Shown: one piece after another, positions 1-6,452 of the stretch
Position numbering within the stretch: position 1 is the stretch's first letter
Layout of the letters: every line of letters starts with the position of its first letter
Origin: Bacteroidota bacterium
GTDB taxonomy: Bacteria > Bacteroidota > Rhodothermia > Balneolales > Balneolaceae
Direction: 5' to 3'
Length of the DNA: 14,790 nucleotides
NCBI GenBank assembly: GCA_024635465.1
Contig: JAGXIS010000159.1
Location: forward strand, 1 to 14,790
Made by a program: the position numbers and the translations under genes
The notes under the pieces: generated by a model
The model's database searches: none
The model's input: only the letters and a program-made list of their open reading frames with translations
What the model was told of the DNA's origin: nothing

Positions 1-50
1 ATCTAGGGCTGTCCCTAAACAACGAATAACAAAAACACACTCCCTCAAAA

Positions 51-539
51 ATGCCCCTCCCAGTTTACATATATGATGTAGTTAGTGAAATCGACCTTCA
101 GAATGATTTGATAACTGCATATATCAACCGAAAGACGGGTGAGCTTACAATTTTAACAGAACAAGACTACTCTGCCCTTCGGAATCTGGATGATGGTGGA
201 GATATGGAAGACTTACCGCCCTGGCAGCAAGAGTTGATCCCAAAATTCAGGGAAATTAATGACTCGGAAGACTTTTTTCCGCTGCCCTCTCAGTACGAAG
301 TTCACAAGTACCAAATCATGGAGGATTTTATCCGGTCGCTTGAAGATGGCCCTATGAAAGAGGATCTGTTTGAAGCCATCCGTGACCGGGGTGCATTCCG
401 CAGGTTTCGGGATGCCACACACCGCTACGATATCGAAAACGACTGGTGGGACTTCAAAAAAAATTCCATCAAACAGATCGCCATCGATTTCCTCGATTCG
501 AAGGGCATTCCATGGACGGAAGTGAAGCCGGAAGACTAA
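51..539 (+). CDS. UPF0158 family protein
   Basis: A 162-aa acidic, soluble protein with no signal peptide or membrane segment. The C-terminal half shows the pattern I associate with the UPF0158 family: GAFRRFRDATHRY (about residues 114-126), then IENDWWDFKK and a final helix ending in a GIPW motif. No catalytic residues are known for this family and its biochemical role is unknown. The ATG at 51 follows an A-rich stretch without a Shine-Dalgarno sequence. The gene stands alone: about 300 bases of non-coding DNA follow, so no operon partner suggests a function. Family assignment is by motif recall; function is unassigned. Confidence 0.8.
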   Translation: MPLPVYIYDVVSEIDLQNDLITAYINRKTGELTILTEQDYSALRNLDDGGDMEDLPPWQQELIPKFREINDSEDFFPLPSQYEVHKYQIMEDFIRSLEDGPMKEDLFEAIRDRGAFRRFRDATHRYDIENDWWDFKKNSIKQIAIDFLDSKGIPWTEVKPED

Positions 540-846
540 GAGGTGGTATATAGAGTGTTGGAGTTAGTGATGGTTTTCTTGGGTGTTAGAATTGATGTAA
601 TGAGGCAGAAGCCAGAAGAATCCCTCCAACAACGTCATCTCGGCAGGAGAACCGGGATCTACTAACGTTACTGTGGACAGCCCTCAAACAACGCACATCC
701 CAAACCACACCTTCGAAAGTCCGGTAATTATGCTATTTCGATAGGAATTACAATTGCCTACGGAATGGCGGGAAAACATTAAAACTATTTAAAAGGTAGT
801 AGTTTACTTGACAGATCTTGTGTTTTTATAGAAATAATTTATACTG
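540..846. other. Non-coding gap with possible promoter
   Basis: No convincing reading frame is present. The stretch holds one REP-like hairpin (633-660, listed separately). A TTGACA hexamer lies at 808-813, about 34 bases before the next gene's ATG, but no good -10 box sits 16-18 bases downstream of it, so it is only a weak promoter candidate. The motif CCCT.AAACAACG occurs near 10-25 and again near 679-693, a short similarity of unknown meaning. Confidence 0.5.
633..660. repeat. REP-like short inverted repeat
   Basis: ATCTCGG (637-643) can pair with CCGGGAT (652-658) around an 8-nt loop, with one G-U pair. The flanks CGTCATC...GGGATCT resemble the short dispersed intergenic repeats common in many Bacteroidota and Proteobacteria genomes. 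Only one copy is visible here, so calling it a dispersed repeat rests on resemblance. Confidence 0.35.
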
Positions 847-1185
847 ATGAAGTCTGATGTTTTTCTTATTAACGATTCAGGTGAGATTTTGGAAGTGGTC
901 TTCCCTGATTCTGCAGGACTCTTTATCTTTGATGATGAATTATTACCCGTTTCATCAAAAAATAAAGTCATCTATAAGAATGTTCAACCTGGTGAAGCGG
1001 TAAAAATCGAGGAATATGATTTGTTCTACGATACAGATTCTATTTTGGGATTAACCGTTCGAGTAAAATCAAGTAAACTAGGTGATATGGAACTCAGCAC
1101 GTACGGGAGTAAGGGCGGAATTAGGGGAGGAGTATTACTATGGGATACAATGGAAGTAGGTGATTTAGTTTCTAAAAAAGAATAA
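847..1185 (+). CDS. Hypothetical protein, 112 aa
   Basis: I do not recognise this protein. It is predicted soluble, acidic and beta-rich, with a glycine-rich segment GSKGGIRGG near residues 88-96 and no signal peptide or transmembrane stretch. The ATG at 847 has no Shine-Dalgarno sequence. It lies 41 bases upstream of the DUF2130 gene on the same strand, so the two may be co-transcribed, but nothing in the sequence links their functions. The frame is open for its full length and composition looks coding. Confidence 0.6.
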   Translation: MKSDVFLINDSGEILEVVFPDSAGLFIFDDELLPVSSKNKVIYKNVQPGEAVKIEEYDLFYDTDSILGLTVRVKSSKLGDMELSTYGSKGGIRGGVLLWDTMEVGDLVSKKE

Positions 1186-1226
1186 AAGACCAAAGTGAAT
1201 TCAACAAGTTGTAAAACAGACAGAAA

Positions 1227-2504
1227 ATGAACGAAATTATTTGCCCAAAATGTAAAAAAGCCTTTAAAGTCGATGAGGCGGGGTATGCAGATATTCTTAA
1301 GCAAGTTCGCGATCATCATTTCGAAGAGGAACTGAAAAACAGATTAGATCTTGCTGAAAAAGATAAAGTAAACGCAATTATGCTTGCTGAAGCAAATCTA
1401 AAAAATTCATTGCAAGAAGATTTGGCCAAAAAGGATAAAGAAATTAGTAATCTGAAAGCCAAAAATGAACTTCAACTTGCTGATCTATTAGCGAAGAAGG
1501 AATCCGAGATTGCTGAAATGAAAACAAAAATTCAGAATGCAGAGATTGAGAAAAAACTAACAGTATCAGAAGCATTAAAAGAAATCGAAAAAGAACGCGA
1601 TAGCCTTGCGAATGATTTGAAAACTAAGGAGACCGAAAAACAGTTACTCGAAAAATCTTTGAACGAAAAGCATGCTACTGAACTTAAGACCAAAGATGAT
1701 ATAATCAAGTTGAAAGATGAGGAAATTGCTCTTCGTAAAGACATGAAGCTAAAACTTTCAACCAAAATGGTTGGCGAAACACTTGAGCAACATTGTGAAA
1801 CTGAATTTAATAAGCTTCGTGCGACAGCTTTTCAAAAAGCCTATTTTGAAAAGGATAATGATGTTAGATCAGGTAGTAAGGGTGATTATATCTATAGGGA
1901 AACTGATGAAGCAGACAACGAGATCATTTCTATAATGTTTGAGATGAAAAATGAAGGAGACGAAACTGCAACAAAAAAGAAAAATGAGGACTTCTTTAAA
2001 CAACTGGATAGAGACCGGACGGAAAAGAAATGTGAGTATGCTGTTCTAGTTTCTCTTCTGGAGGCAGAAAATGAATTCTATAATCAGGGGATTGTTGATG
2101 TATCCCATAAGTTTAGTAAAATGTATGTTGTTCGCCCACAATTTTTCATTCCGATCATCACACTTCTTCGAAATGCTGCAATGAACTCTATGGAATACAA
2201 AGCAGAATTGAGCTTGATAAGAAATCAAAATGTTGACATTACCAATTTCGAAGAAAAGATTAATTCGTTTAAAGAAGGATTTGCTAGAAATTATGATTTA
2301 GCAAGTCGTAAATTTAAAACGGCTATTGACGAAATTGATAAAACCATCAATCATCTTCAAAAGACCAAGGAAGCATTATTATCTTCCGAAAACAACTTGC
2401 GATTAGCCAATAATAAAGCGGATGATTTGACTATTAAAAAGTTAACTCATGGGAATCCTACAATGAAAGCAAAGTTTGAAGGACTAAAGGATAATTCTGA
2501 ATAA
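1227..2504 (+). CDS. DUF2130 coiled-coil protein, nuclease-like core
   Basis: A 425-aa cytosolic protein of the DUF2130 type. An N-terminal CPKC (residues 6-9) resembles half of a zinc ribbon. Residues about 30-180 are a long charged coiled coil rich in Lys and Glu. The conserved core is residues about 183-320: GETLEQHCE, then [21 protein letters not shown] and IMFEMKNEG. Glu184/Glu187, Asp220 and the Glu239-x-Lys241 pair are spaced like a PD-(D/E)xK nuclease core, and coiled coil plus such a core resembles RmuC organisation. The nuclease idea is inference; the family has no established activity that I know of. A second helical segment, residues 340-400, closes the protein. No partner gene follows. 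Confidence 0.8.
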   Translation: MNEIICPKCKKAFKVDEAGYADILKQVRDHHFEEELKNRLDLAEKDKVNAIMLAEANLKNSLQEDLAKKDKEISNLKAKNELQLADLLAKKESEIAEMKTKIQNAEIEKKLTVSEALKEIEKERDSLANDLKTKETEKQLLEKSLNEKHATELKTKDDIIKLKDEEIALRKDMKLKLSTKMVGETLEQHCETEFNKLRATAFQKAYFEKDNDVRSGSKGDYIYRETDEADNEIISIMFEMKNEGDETATKKKNEDFFKQLDRDRTEKKCEYAVLVSLLEAENEFYNQGIVDVSHKFSKMYVVRPQFFIPIITLLRNAAMNSMEYKAELSLIRNQNVDITNFEEKINSFKEGFARNYDLASRKFKTAIDEIDKTINHLQKTKEALLSSENNLRLANNKADDLTIKKLTHGNPTMKAKFEGLKDNSE

Positions 2505-2922
2505 TTTATAGTAAAACGACACCTTAACTTTGTATAAGCGTAAATACGGGGATAGTGTTAAAATGAATAGTTTGGTGATACTGCACCCATTTCGCTACGC
2601 GGGGAAAAGATGAGCGGGCATATATGTCACCCTCTGAGTTTGGCTTTTTCTCTGACTTTAACCGGCTAATTTAACACGGTGTGATGTGAGGATCAGCCGG
2701 TATATATAACATCGACAATCTTCTCCTCTGCAAACACATCATGCCAAGAGGTCAATCGACTGGCTAATATGGTCTAACGGCGCCGAAAAATGGGGAACCT
2801 TACAAGATAGTCATGGATATTAATCAAATGCCCCCACCCATAACAAAACCATAACAATTCCCGCCATGGCCAATTCCCGCTTCCATTCTAATCTGCATTC
2901 TGCTATCTTGAGGGCATGAAAA

Positions 2923-3132
2923 TCAGACCACAAATATCAAACCGTCTTTCGATGTGTTGCTCTTGTTCCACATGGTGGATGCAGGAGGGCTGTTGGATCT
3001 GTTGTCGCAGATGATGTGAAGTTCATCGCCGGGACCTATCAACCAGCCTTCTGAGATCAAATCCGGAAGGCTTTTTTGTTGCTCCCACTTAGCCATTTGC
3101 AAACTGTCTTCATCACAAAACTCAACATTCAC
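2923..3132 (-). CDS. Possible small hypothetical protein, 69 aa
   Basis: A minus-strand ORF starting at ATG 3132. The predicted peptide is acidic and has a plausible protein composition (for example LPDLISEGWLIGPGDEL near its middle). I recognise no family and see no Shine-Dalgarno sequence. It would be divergent from the broken ATP-grasp gene. Against it, a terminator-like hairpin on the other strand lies inside it, and it is short enough to be a chance frame. Confidence 0.25.
   Translation of the reverse strand: MNVEFCDEDSLQMAKWEQQKSLPDLISEGWLIGPGDELHIICDNRSNSPPASTMWNKSNTSKDGLIFVV
3045..3077 (+). terminator. Terminator-like hairpin with T run
   Basis: AGCCTTC (3045-3051) pairs perfectly with GAAGGCT (3066-3072) around a 14-nt loop, followed by TTTTTT to 3077. 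The form fits a plus-strand intrinsic terminator, but no intact plus-strand gene lies immediately upstream, so it may belong to decayed sequence or be fortuitous within the minus-strand ORF. Confidence 0.4.
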
Positions 3133-3158
3133 TTTATTTCAACTTTATTTAATCGATC

Positions 3159-3816
3159 ATGATTTTCCCCGAATCACATCAACCCGCCGTCTATGTTATT
3201 CACGAAAATGAGGAGTGGGTGCTGGTGGGGTGGCAAGGGTCAGGGCGTGCAGTTGTTCAACTCTATTGAGGAGCTTGAGCGGATCCTATCAACCGGAGAA
3301 GAGTTTTCTCTAGACGGCATTGCATTGGTGCAGGAGTATATCCGTCCGGCGAACGGACATATCACCCGTATGGAGTTTATCGGTGGGAAGTTTTACTACG
3401 CGGTTGAGGTGGATGCTACGGATGGGTTTGAGTTGTGTCCGGCCGATGCTTGTGTGATTGGGGATGCGTTTTGTCCGGCACCCGGCTCCGTCGAGACGGC
3501 CGTCGCGGAGAAGAAGAAGTTTCGCATTGCACAGGATTTTGACGATCGGGGTCTGGCCGCCAAGCTGGAGCGCTTTTTCAGGGCCAATGGTATTGAAGTA
3601 GCCGCCGCCGAGTTTGTGGAGGATGAGGAGGGCAACCGCTTTGTGTACGATCTCAATATGAATACCAACTACAACCAGCAGGCCGAACGGGATGCAGGAA
3701 AAGGGCAGAGCGCGATGGGGGCAGTGGGCTACGTTTTTGGGAGGGGAGCTGGGGAAACTGTAAGGTTTCATTCATTTAAGGGTCATATATCAGTAGAAAT
3801 GAAGAAAACTGTGTAA
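3159..3816 (+). pseudogene. ATP-grasp (RimK-like ligase) pseudogene, internal deletion
   Basis: Two pieces of one ligase are fused out of frame. From ATG 3159 the frame reads MIFPESHQPAVYVIHENEEWV, the typical N-terminus of ATP-grasp alpha-L-glutamate-ligase-like proteins. Near 3219-3228 homology jumps to a different frame: the glycine-rich ATP loop GGKGQGVQLF, then VQEYIRP, MEFIGGKFYYAVEV, ELCPADACVIGDAF and the metal-binding YDLNMNTNYN. Complete relatives are roughly 310-330 aa, so about 120 residues between the two pieces (most of the N-terminal and part of the central domain) are gone. An ORF can be read from ATG 3193 (207 aa), but its first 12 residues are out-of-frame remnant, and a protein lacking the N-terminal domains is unlikely to fold as an active ligase. 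Family known; substrate unknown. Confidence 0.8.
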
Positions 3817-3855
3817 AGCACTTTCTTCAGAAATTTTGATATATTCCGTTAGATT

Positions 3856-4095
3856 GTGCCAACAGTATTGAGAATTGATGGTTACCGCCTGTTTTTCTTT
3901 AGCAATGAAGGTAATGAACCGATACATGTTCACGTTGAAAGTGGAGATGGTTATTGTAAATATTGGGTAAATCCGATTATACTTGCATATTCAACCGGAT
4001 ACTATTCATCTGAATTGAATAAAATCAAAAAGATAGTAGAAGAGCATTCAACACAAATCGAAAATTCCTGGAATGAGCATTTCAGTCAAAAATAA
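3856..4095 (+). CDS. DUF4160 domain protein (GTG start)
   Basis: A 79-aa protein with the DUF4160 signature: MPTVLRIDGYRLFFFSNEGNEPIHVHV at the start, including the conserved EP.HVHV motif, then KYW and a helical C-terminus with SSELNKI. The start codon is GTG at 3856; no in-frame ATG would retain the conserved PTVLRI segment. It overlaps the following DUF2442 gene by 23 bases, and DUF4160-DUF2442 pairs are recurrent in bacterial genomes, often near toxin-antitoxin genes. Function is unknown. Bases 3880-3968 are repeated exactly at 5197-5285. Confidence 0.85.
   Translation: MPTVLRIDGYRLFFFSNEGNEPIHVHVESGDGYCKYWVNPIILAYSTGYYSSELNKIKKIVEEHSTQIENSWNEHFSQK
3880..3968 (+). repeat. 89-bp direct repeat, copy 1
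   Basis: Identical over 89 bases to 5197-5285, offset 1,317 bases. This copy lies inside the intact DUF4160 gene. Identity ends at a single mismatch (A3969 against T5286) after which the sequences diverge within a few bases. Confidence 0.95.
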
Positions 4096-4309
4096 ACCCG
4101 CCAAAGCAACGGATTTGTGGTTTTCTGATCAGAAACTTTTTGTGCGTCTTGTTGACGGCAGAGAGATTGGTGTGCCTTTGGAGTGGTTTCCTAAACTAAA
4201 GAGTGCATCTGCCGAAGATCTGAATCAATGGCGTTTTATTGGGGATGGAATCGGTATTCACTGGAAATCACTGGATGAGGATATCTCCGTTGAAGGGTTG
4301 TTGAGATAA
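4073..4309 (+). CDS. DUF2442 domain protein
   Basis: A 78-aa protein matching the DUF2442 pattern: LWFSDQKLFVRLVDGREIGVPLEWFPKL (residues about 16-43), followed by W.FIGDGIGIHW and LDEDISVEGLL, the last being the most typical stretch of this family. It begins inside the DUF4160 gene with a 23-base overlap, so translation of the two is probably coupled. Function is unestablished; the pair is often seen with toxin-antitoxin modules, and higBA lies 283 bases downstream. A decayed homolog of the first half lies at 4415-4549. Confidence 0.85.
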   Translation: MSISVKNKPAKATDLWFSDQKLFVRLVDGREIGVPLEWFPKLKSASAEDLNQWRFIGDGIGIHWKSLDEDISVEGLLR

Positions 4310-4343
4310 TGAAATCTATCAACGCCAAATTAAAACCACTAAC

Positions 4344-4409
4344 TTTGTGTATCATAAATCGAAAAATATGATACACAAACTATTTTGTGTTGCACAAGTG
4401 AGACACAAA
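4344..4409. promoter_or_regulatory. Operator-like double inverted repeat
   Basis: TTTGTGTATCATA (4344-4356) is perfectly complementary to TATGATACACAAA (4367-4379): a 13-bp arm with a 10-nt AT-rich centre. A second pair TTTGTGT (4384-4390) / ACACAAA (4403-4409) repeats the outer half-site, giving four half-sites in 66 bases. TAACTTTG at 4340-4347 fits the Bacteroidota -7 promoter element TAnnTTTG, but no TTTG element lies at the right distance upstream. This looks like the operator of a dimeric repressor, possibly a toxin-antitoxin autorepressor. The gene just downstream is a pseudogene, so its original target may be lost. Confidence 0.5.
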
Positions 4410-4414
4410 CTTTG

Positions 4415-4549
4415 ATGAGCACTTCAGTCAAAAATAAACCAGCCAAAGCAACGGATTTGTGATTTTTAATCATAAACTAATTGTTCGTCTAAATGACGAT
4501 AGGGAATTTGGTGTGTCACAGGTGTATCCCAAATTTTGAGATAATGGAA
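4415..4549 (+). pseudogene. Decayed second DUF2442 copy
   Basis: The first 52 bases match the intact DUF2442 gene (from 4073) with three differences. One of them turns the Trp codon after Leu into TGA. Allowing one single-base deletion soon after, the frame reads NHKLIVRLNDDREFGVSQVYPKF, clearly homologous to the intact protein. It then jumps to TTGAGATAATG (4536-4546), identical to the end of the intact gene (4301-4311). About 105 bases of the C-terminal half, including the IGDGIGIHW region, are therefore deleted. Nonsense, frameshift and deletion together make this a clear pseudogene. Confidence 0.85.
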
Positions 4550-4566
4550 TAATTTACTTATCTTTA
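4535..4566 (+). promoter_or_regulatory. Candidate higBA promoter
   Basis: TTTG (4535-4538), a 20-base spacer, then TATCTTTA (4559-4566) is close to the Bacteroidota pattern TTTG-N19-TAnnTTTG. It ends 25 bases before the higB ATG. Between them lies ACGCAATGCGT (4577-4587), an odd-centred palindrome suited to HigA autorepression. Promoter assignment is by pattern only. Confidence 0.35.
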
Positions 4567-4591
4567 ACGTTAGTAACGCAATGCGTCAGTA

Positions 4592-4876
4592 ATGATAAAA
4601 GAATTTGGTGATAAGGAATCAGAAAAAATTTGGACTGGTATTCGGTCGAAGAAATTACCAAATGAAATTCAGAATGTTGCTCGCAGAAAATTGAGAATGA
4701 TCAATAACTCTCAGGGCATTAATGATTTAAGAATTCCTCCTGCAAACAGACTGGAAAAAATGAAGGGTAATATGAAAGAGTATCACAGTATTCGAATTAA
4801 TAACCAATGGAGAATTATTATTCGATGGATAAATAATGATGCGTACGATGTTAAAATAGTTGATTACCATGAATAA
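4592..4876 (+). CDS. higB: HigB-like toxin (RelE/ParE superfamily)
   Basis: A 94-aa protein of the HigB/RelE mRNA-interferase family, at typical length. Family landmarks: IRSKKLPNEIQNVARRKLRMI (residues about 17-37), the conserved DLRIPPANRLEKMKG, then YHSIRINNQWRIIIRW and the terminal YDVKIVDYHE. HigB enzymes cleave mRNA at the ribosome and act in the cytoplasm. The gene is followed after 8 bases by its HigA antitoxin, in the toxin-first order usual for higBA. No inactivating change is visible, so the module appears intact. Activity here is inferred from the family. Confidence 0.92.
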   Translation: MIKEFGDKESEKIWTGIRSKKLPNEIQNVARRKLRMINNSQGINDLRIPPANRLEKMKGNMKEYHSIRINNQWRIIIRWINNDAYDVKIVDYHE

Positions 4877-4884
4877 AAAAGAAT

Positions 4885-5184
4885 ATGGAAAAATTGAATA
4901 ACATACACCCGGGCGAAATTTTATTAGAGGAATTTTTAAATCCTATGGATATTTCGGCGTATCGTTTGGCGAAGGAAACATTTATTCCACAAACAAGAAT
5001 TTCGACGATTATTAAGGGGAACAGGAGAATTACCGCCGATACGGCATTACGTTTCTCTAAATTTTTCGGAACCAGCGCTAAATTTTGGCTCGGGTTACAG
5101 GATGATTACGATCTTGAACAAGAGAAAAAGGAGAAAGAAAAAGAGCTTAATGAGATCAACCCAATGAAAGGTAATGTCGCATAA
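4885..5184 (+). CDS. higA: HigA antitoxin, XRE-family HTH
   Basis: A 99-aa HigA/VapI-type antitoxin. It opens with the diagnostic NIHPGEILLEEFL (residues 5-17). The helix-turn-helix follows in MDISAYRLAKETFIPQTRISTIIKGNRRITADTALRFSKFFG, with TSAKFWLGLQ after it, all standard for HigA. The last 20 residues are a highly charged Lys/Glu helix. It should neutralise HigB and repress the operon, probably at the palindrome near 4577-4587. Start ATG 4885 lies 8 bases after higB. The stop codon at 5182-5184 runs straight into an in-frame DUF4160 remnant. Confidence 0.92.
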   Translation: MEKLNNIHPGEILLEEFLNPMDISAYRLAKETFIPQTRISTIIKGNRRITADTALRFSKFFGTSAKFWLGLQDDYDLEQEKKEKEKELNEINPMKGNVA

Positions 5185-5313
5185 TATGAAACAGTAGGTT
5201 ACCGCCTGTTTTTCTTTAGCAATGAAGGTAATGAACCGATACATGTTCACGTTGAAAGTGGAGATGGTTATTGTAAATATTGGGTTAATGCCAAAATTCA
5301 GATCAAACATTAA
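5185..5313 (+). pseudogene. DUF4160 gene fragment after higA
   Basis: Immediately after the higA stop, in the same frame, the sequence reads YETVGYRLFFF and continues through the EPIHVHV motif to CKYWVNAKIQIKH before TAA at 5311. It has no start codon, lacks the first 8 residues of the intact protein (the PTVLRID segment), and lacks the C-terminal half. Bases 5197-5285 are identical to the intact gene. It is a partial duplicate, not a functional gene. Confidence 0.85.
5197..5285 (+). repeat. 89-bp direct repeat, copy 2
   Basis: Exact copy of 3880-3968. The two copies bracket DUF2442, its decayed relative and higBA, so homologous recombination between them would excise 1,317 bases, including the toxin-antitoxin pair. 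Confidence 0.95.
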
Positions 5314-5456
5314 AAATCAAATATTATAAGGTAAGGTTTGAAATCCTACACTTTGGAACTTAAAATTCAGGTACAAAATGTGCTTGAAATTTGGTATCTA
5401 CCTATGATTATCATAAATCACCCAAAGAAACTACATCAAACCATACCACCACTACC

Positions 5457-6254
5457 ATGAGATATCTAATTTCTCTAATTCTTTTAGCACTCTTCCTAAT
5501 CTCCTGCACACCATCAGAATCTGCTCAGGTGGAGTCGTGGCAGCTGGTCTGGAGTGATGAATTTGAAACCGACGGACTGCCCGATCCGGATAAATGGTCG
5601 TACGATATCGGCTATATTGCAAATAATGAGAAACAGTATTATACAGAAGCACGTCAAGAGAATGCAAGGGTAGAGGATGGTCTTTTGATTATTGAAGCGA
5701 GGATGGAAGAGTGGGAAGATTTTGATTATACGTCTGCCAGACTCGTAACTCGCGACAGGGAAACCTGGACATACGGCCGTTTTGAGATGCGGGCTAAAGT
5801 TCCCACCGGACGCGGTACATGGCCTGCATTTTGGATGCTGGGCGACAATATCAGTGAGGTGGGCTGGCCGGCGAGTGGGGAGATTGATATCATGGAATAT
5901 GTTGGGTATGATCCGAATCGATTCCATGGATATGTCCACACAACGGCTTATAACCATACGATTGGAACCAACAAAGGGAACTCCATTGAGGTGGATAGGG
6001 CATGGGAGAATTTCCATGTTTTTGCCATTGAATGGTATGAAGACCGGATTGATTTTTTTGTGGATGATGTGATGTACTTTACGTTTGAGAAGGAGTCGGA
6101 CAATGATGACGTATGGCCTTTTGACAAGCCGCACTATCTGCTGCTCAATCTTGCCATCGGCGGCAACTGGGGTGGCACTGAGGGAATTGATGATTCGCTA
6201 TTTCCGCATCAATTTATTGTGGACTATGTAAGAATCTATCAGAAAACGGAGTAA
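5457..6254 (+). CDS. GH16 beta-glucanase lipoprotein
   Basis: A 265-aa glycoside hydrolase family 16 enzyme, of the laminarinase/licheninase type that cleaves beta-1,3- or mixed beta-glucans. The start at ATG 5457 gives a lipoprotein signal MRYLISLILLALFLISC, with lipobox LISC and lipidated Cys17. A TTG 66 bases upstream would put 22 non-signal residues before it and is less likely. The mature domain begins at WQLVWSDEF, and the catalytic motif GEIDIMEYVG gives Glu142 (nucleophile), Asp144 and Glu147 (acid/base). Later GH16 landmarks are FHVFAIEWYEDRIDFFVDD and LLLNLAIGGNWGG. Length is that of a single catalytic domain without a carbohydrate-binding module. It is probably anchored to the outer membrane and stands alone, not in a visible polysaccharide-utilisation locus. 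Confidence 0.93.
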   Translation: MRYLISLILLALFLISCTPSESAQVESWQLVWSDEFETDGLPDPDKWSYDIGYIANNEKQYYTEARQENARVEDGLLIIEARMEEWEDFDYTSARLVTRDRETWTYGRFEMRAKVPTGRGTWPAFWMLGDNISEVGWPASGEIDIMEYVGYDPNRFHGYVHTTAYNHTIGTNKGNSIEVDRAWENFHVFAIEWYEDRIDFFVDDVMYFTFEKESDNDDVWPFDKPHYLLLNLAIGGNWGGTEGIDDSLFPHQFIVDYVRIYQKTE

Positions 6255-6280
6255 TTCGATCAGGAATATTTTTTTCCCTT

Positions 6281-6441
6281 CAAGGCTCAAGGCTCAAGGC
6301 TCAAGGCTCAAAGTATAAAGTATAAAGTATTCTGTGCAGAGTGTAGAGAATAAAGTGCTGATTACAGAACACTAAATGCTGAGAGCTGAAAACTGAGAGC
6401 TGAGAGCTGAAAGCTGAGAGCTGAAAGCTGTAAGCAAAGTG
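6281..6441. repeat. Heptanucleotide repeat array in continuous 7-bp register
   Basis: Between two convergent genes, 161 bases divide into 23 consecutive heptads without a slip. They begin with CAAGGCT four times (6281-6308), then CAAAGTA and TAAAGTA twice (to 6329). Seven divergent heptads follow (6330-6378), then eight close variants of CTGARAR ending in CTGTAAG (6379-6434), and CAAAGTG. Every heptad starts with a pyrimidine followed by A or T, including the divergent middle ones. No ORF or clear terminator is contained. Similar 7-bp intergenic arrays are known in some bacterial genomes; role unknown. Confidence 0.9.
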
Positions 6442-6452
6442 ATCGAATGTAT

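Larger units (their letters stand above)
2505..3158. other. Long gap, mostly non-coding, possibly decayed
   Basis: No strong gene is visible on either strand. A perfect 7-bp inverted repeat ACCGGCT (2661-2667) / AGCCGGT (2695-2701) spans a 27-nt loop. Short plus-strand frames around 2916-3054 read peptide-like for 30-45 codons before stops but I cannot match them to a family. A minus-strand 69-codon ORF and a terminator-like hairpin overlap near 2923-3132 and are listed separately. The adjacent ligase is also broken, so this may be remnant DNA. Confidence 0.45.

Noticed and set aside
808..836. Sigma-70 promoter with TTGACA before the 112-aa protein.
   Set aside because: A perfect -35 hexamer is present but no acceptable -10 hexamer lies 16-18 bases downstream; noted only as weak.
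3193..3228. ATG 3193 as the true start of an intact 207-aa protein.
   Set aside because: The first 12 residues are an out-of-frame reading of the ligase N-terminus encoded from 3159, so the frame begins within a deletion scar.
3310..3771. Minus-strand ORFs opposite the ATP-grasp remnant.
   Set aside because: The plus strand carries recognisable ligase motifs throughout; the antisense peptides look random.
5391..5456. N-terminal extension of the GH16 protein from an upstream TTG.
   Set aside because: It would place 22 polar residues before a textbook lipoprotein signal peptide, and ATG 5457 starts exactly at that signal.
5514..6134. Long minus-strand ORF inside the GH16 gene.
   Set aside because: It is the antisense of a clearly coding, motif-bearing gene and its predicted peptide shows no family signature.
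6281..6441. CRISPR array.
   Set aside because: Units are 7 bases and contiguous, without spacers, and no cas genes are nearby.
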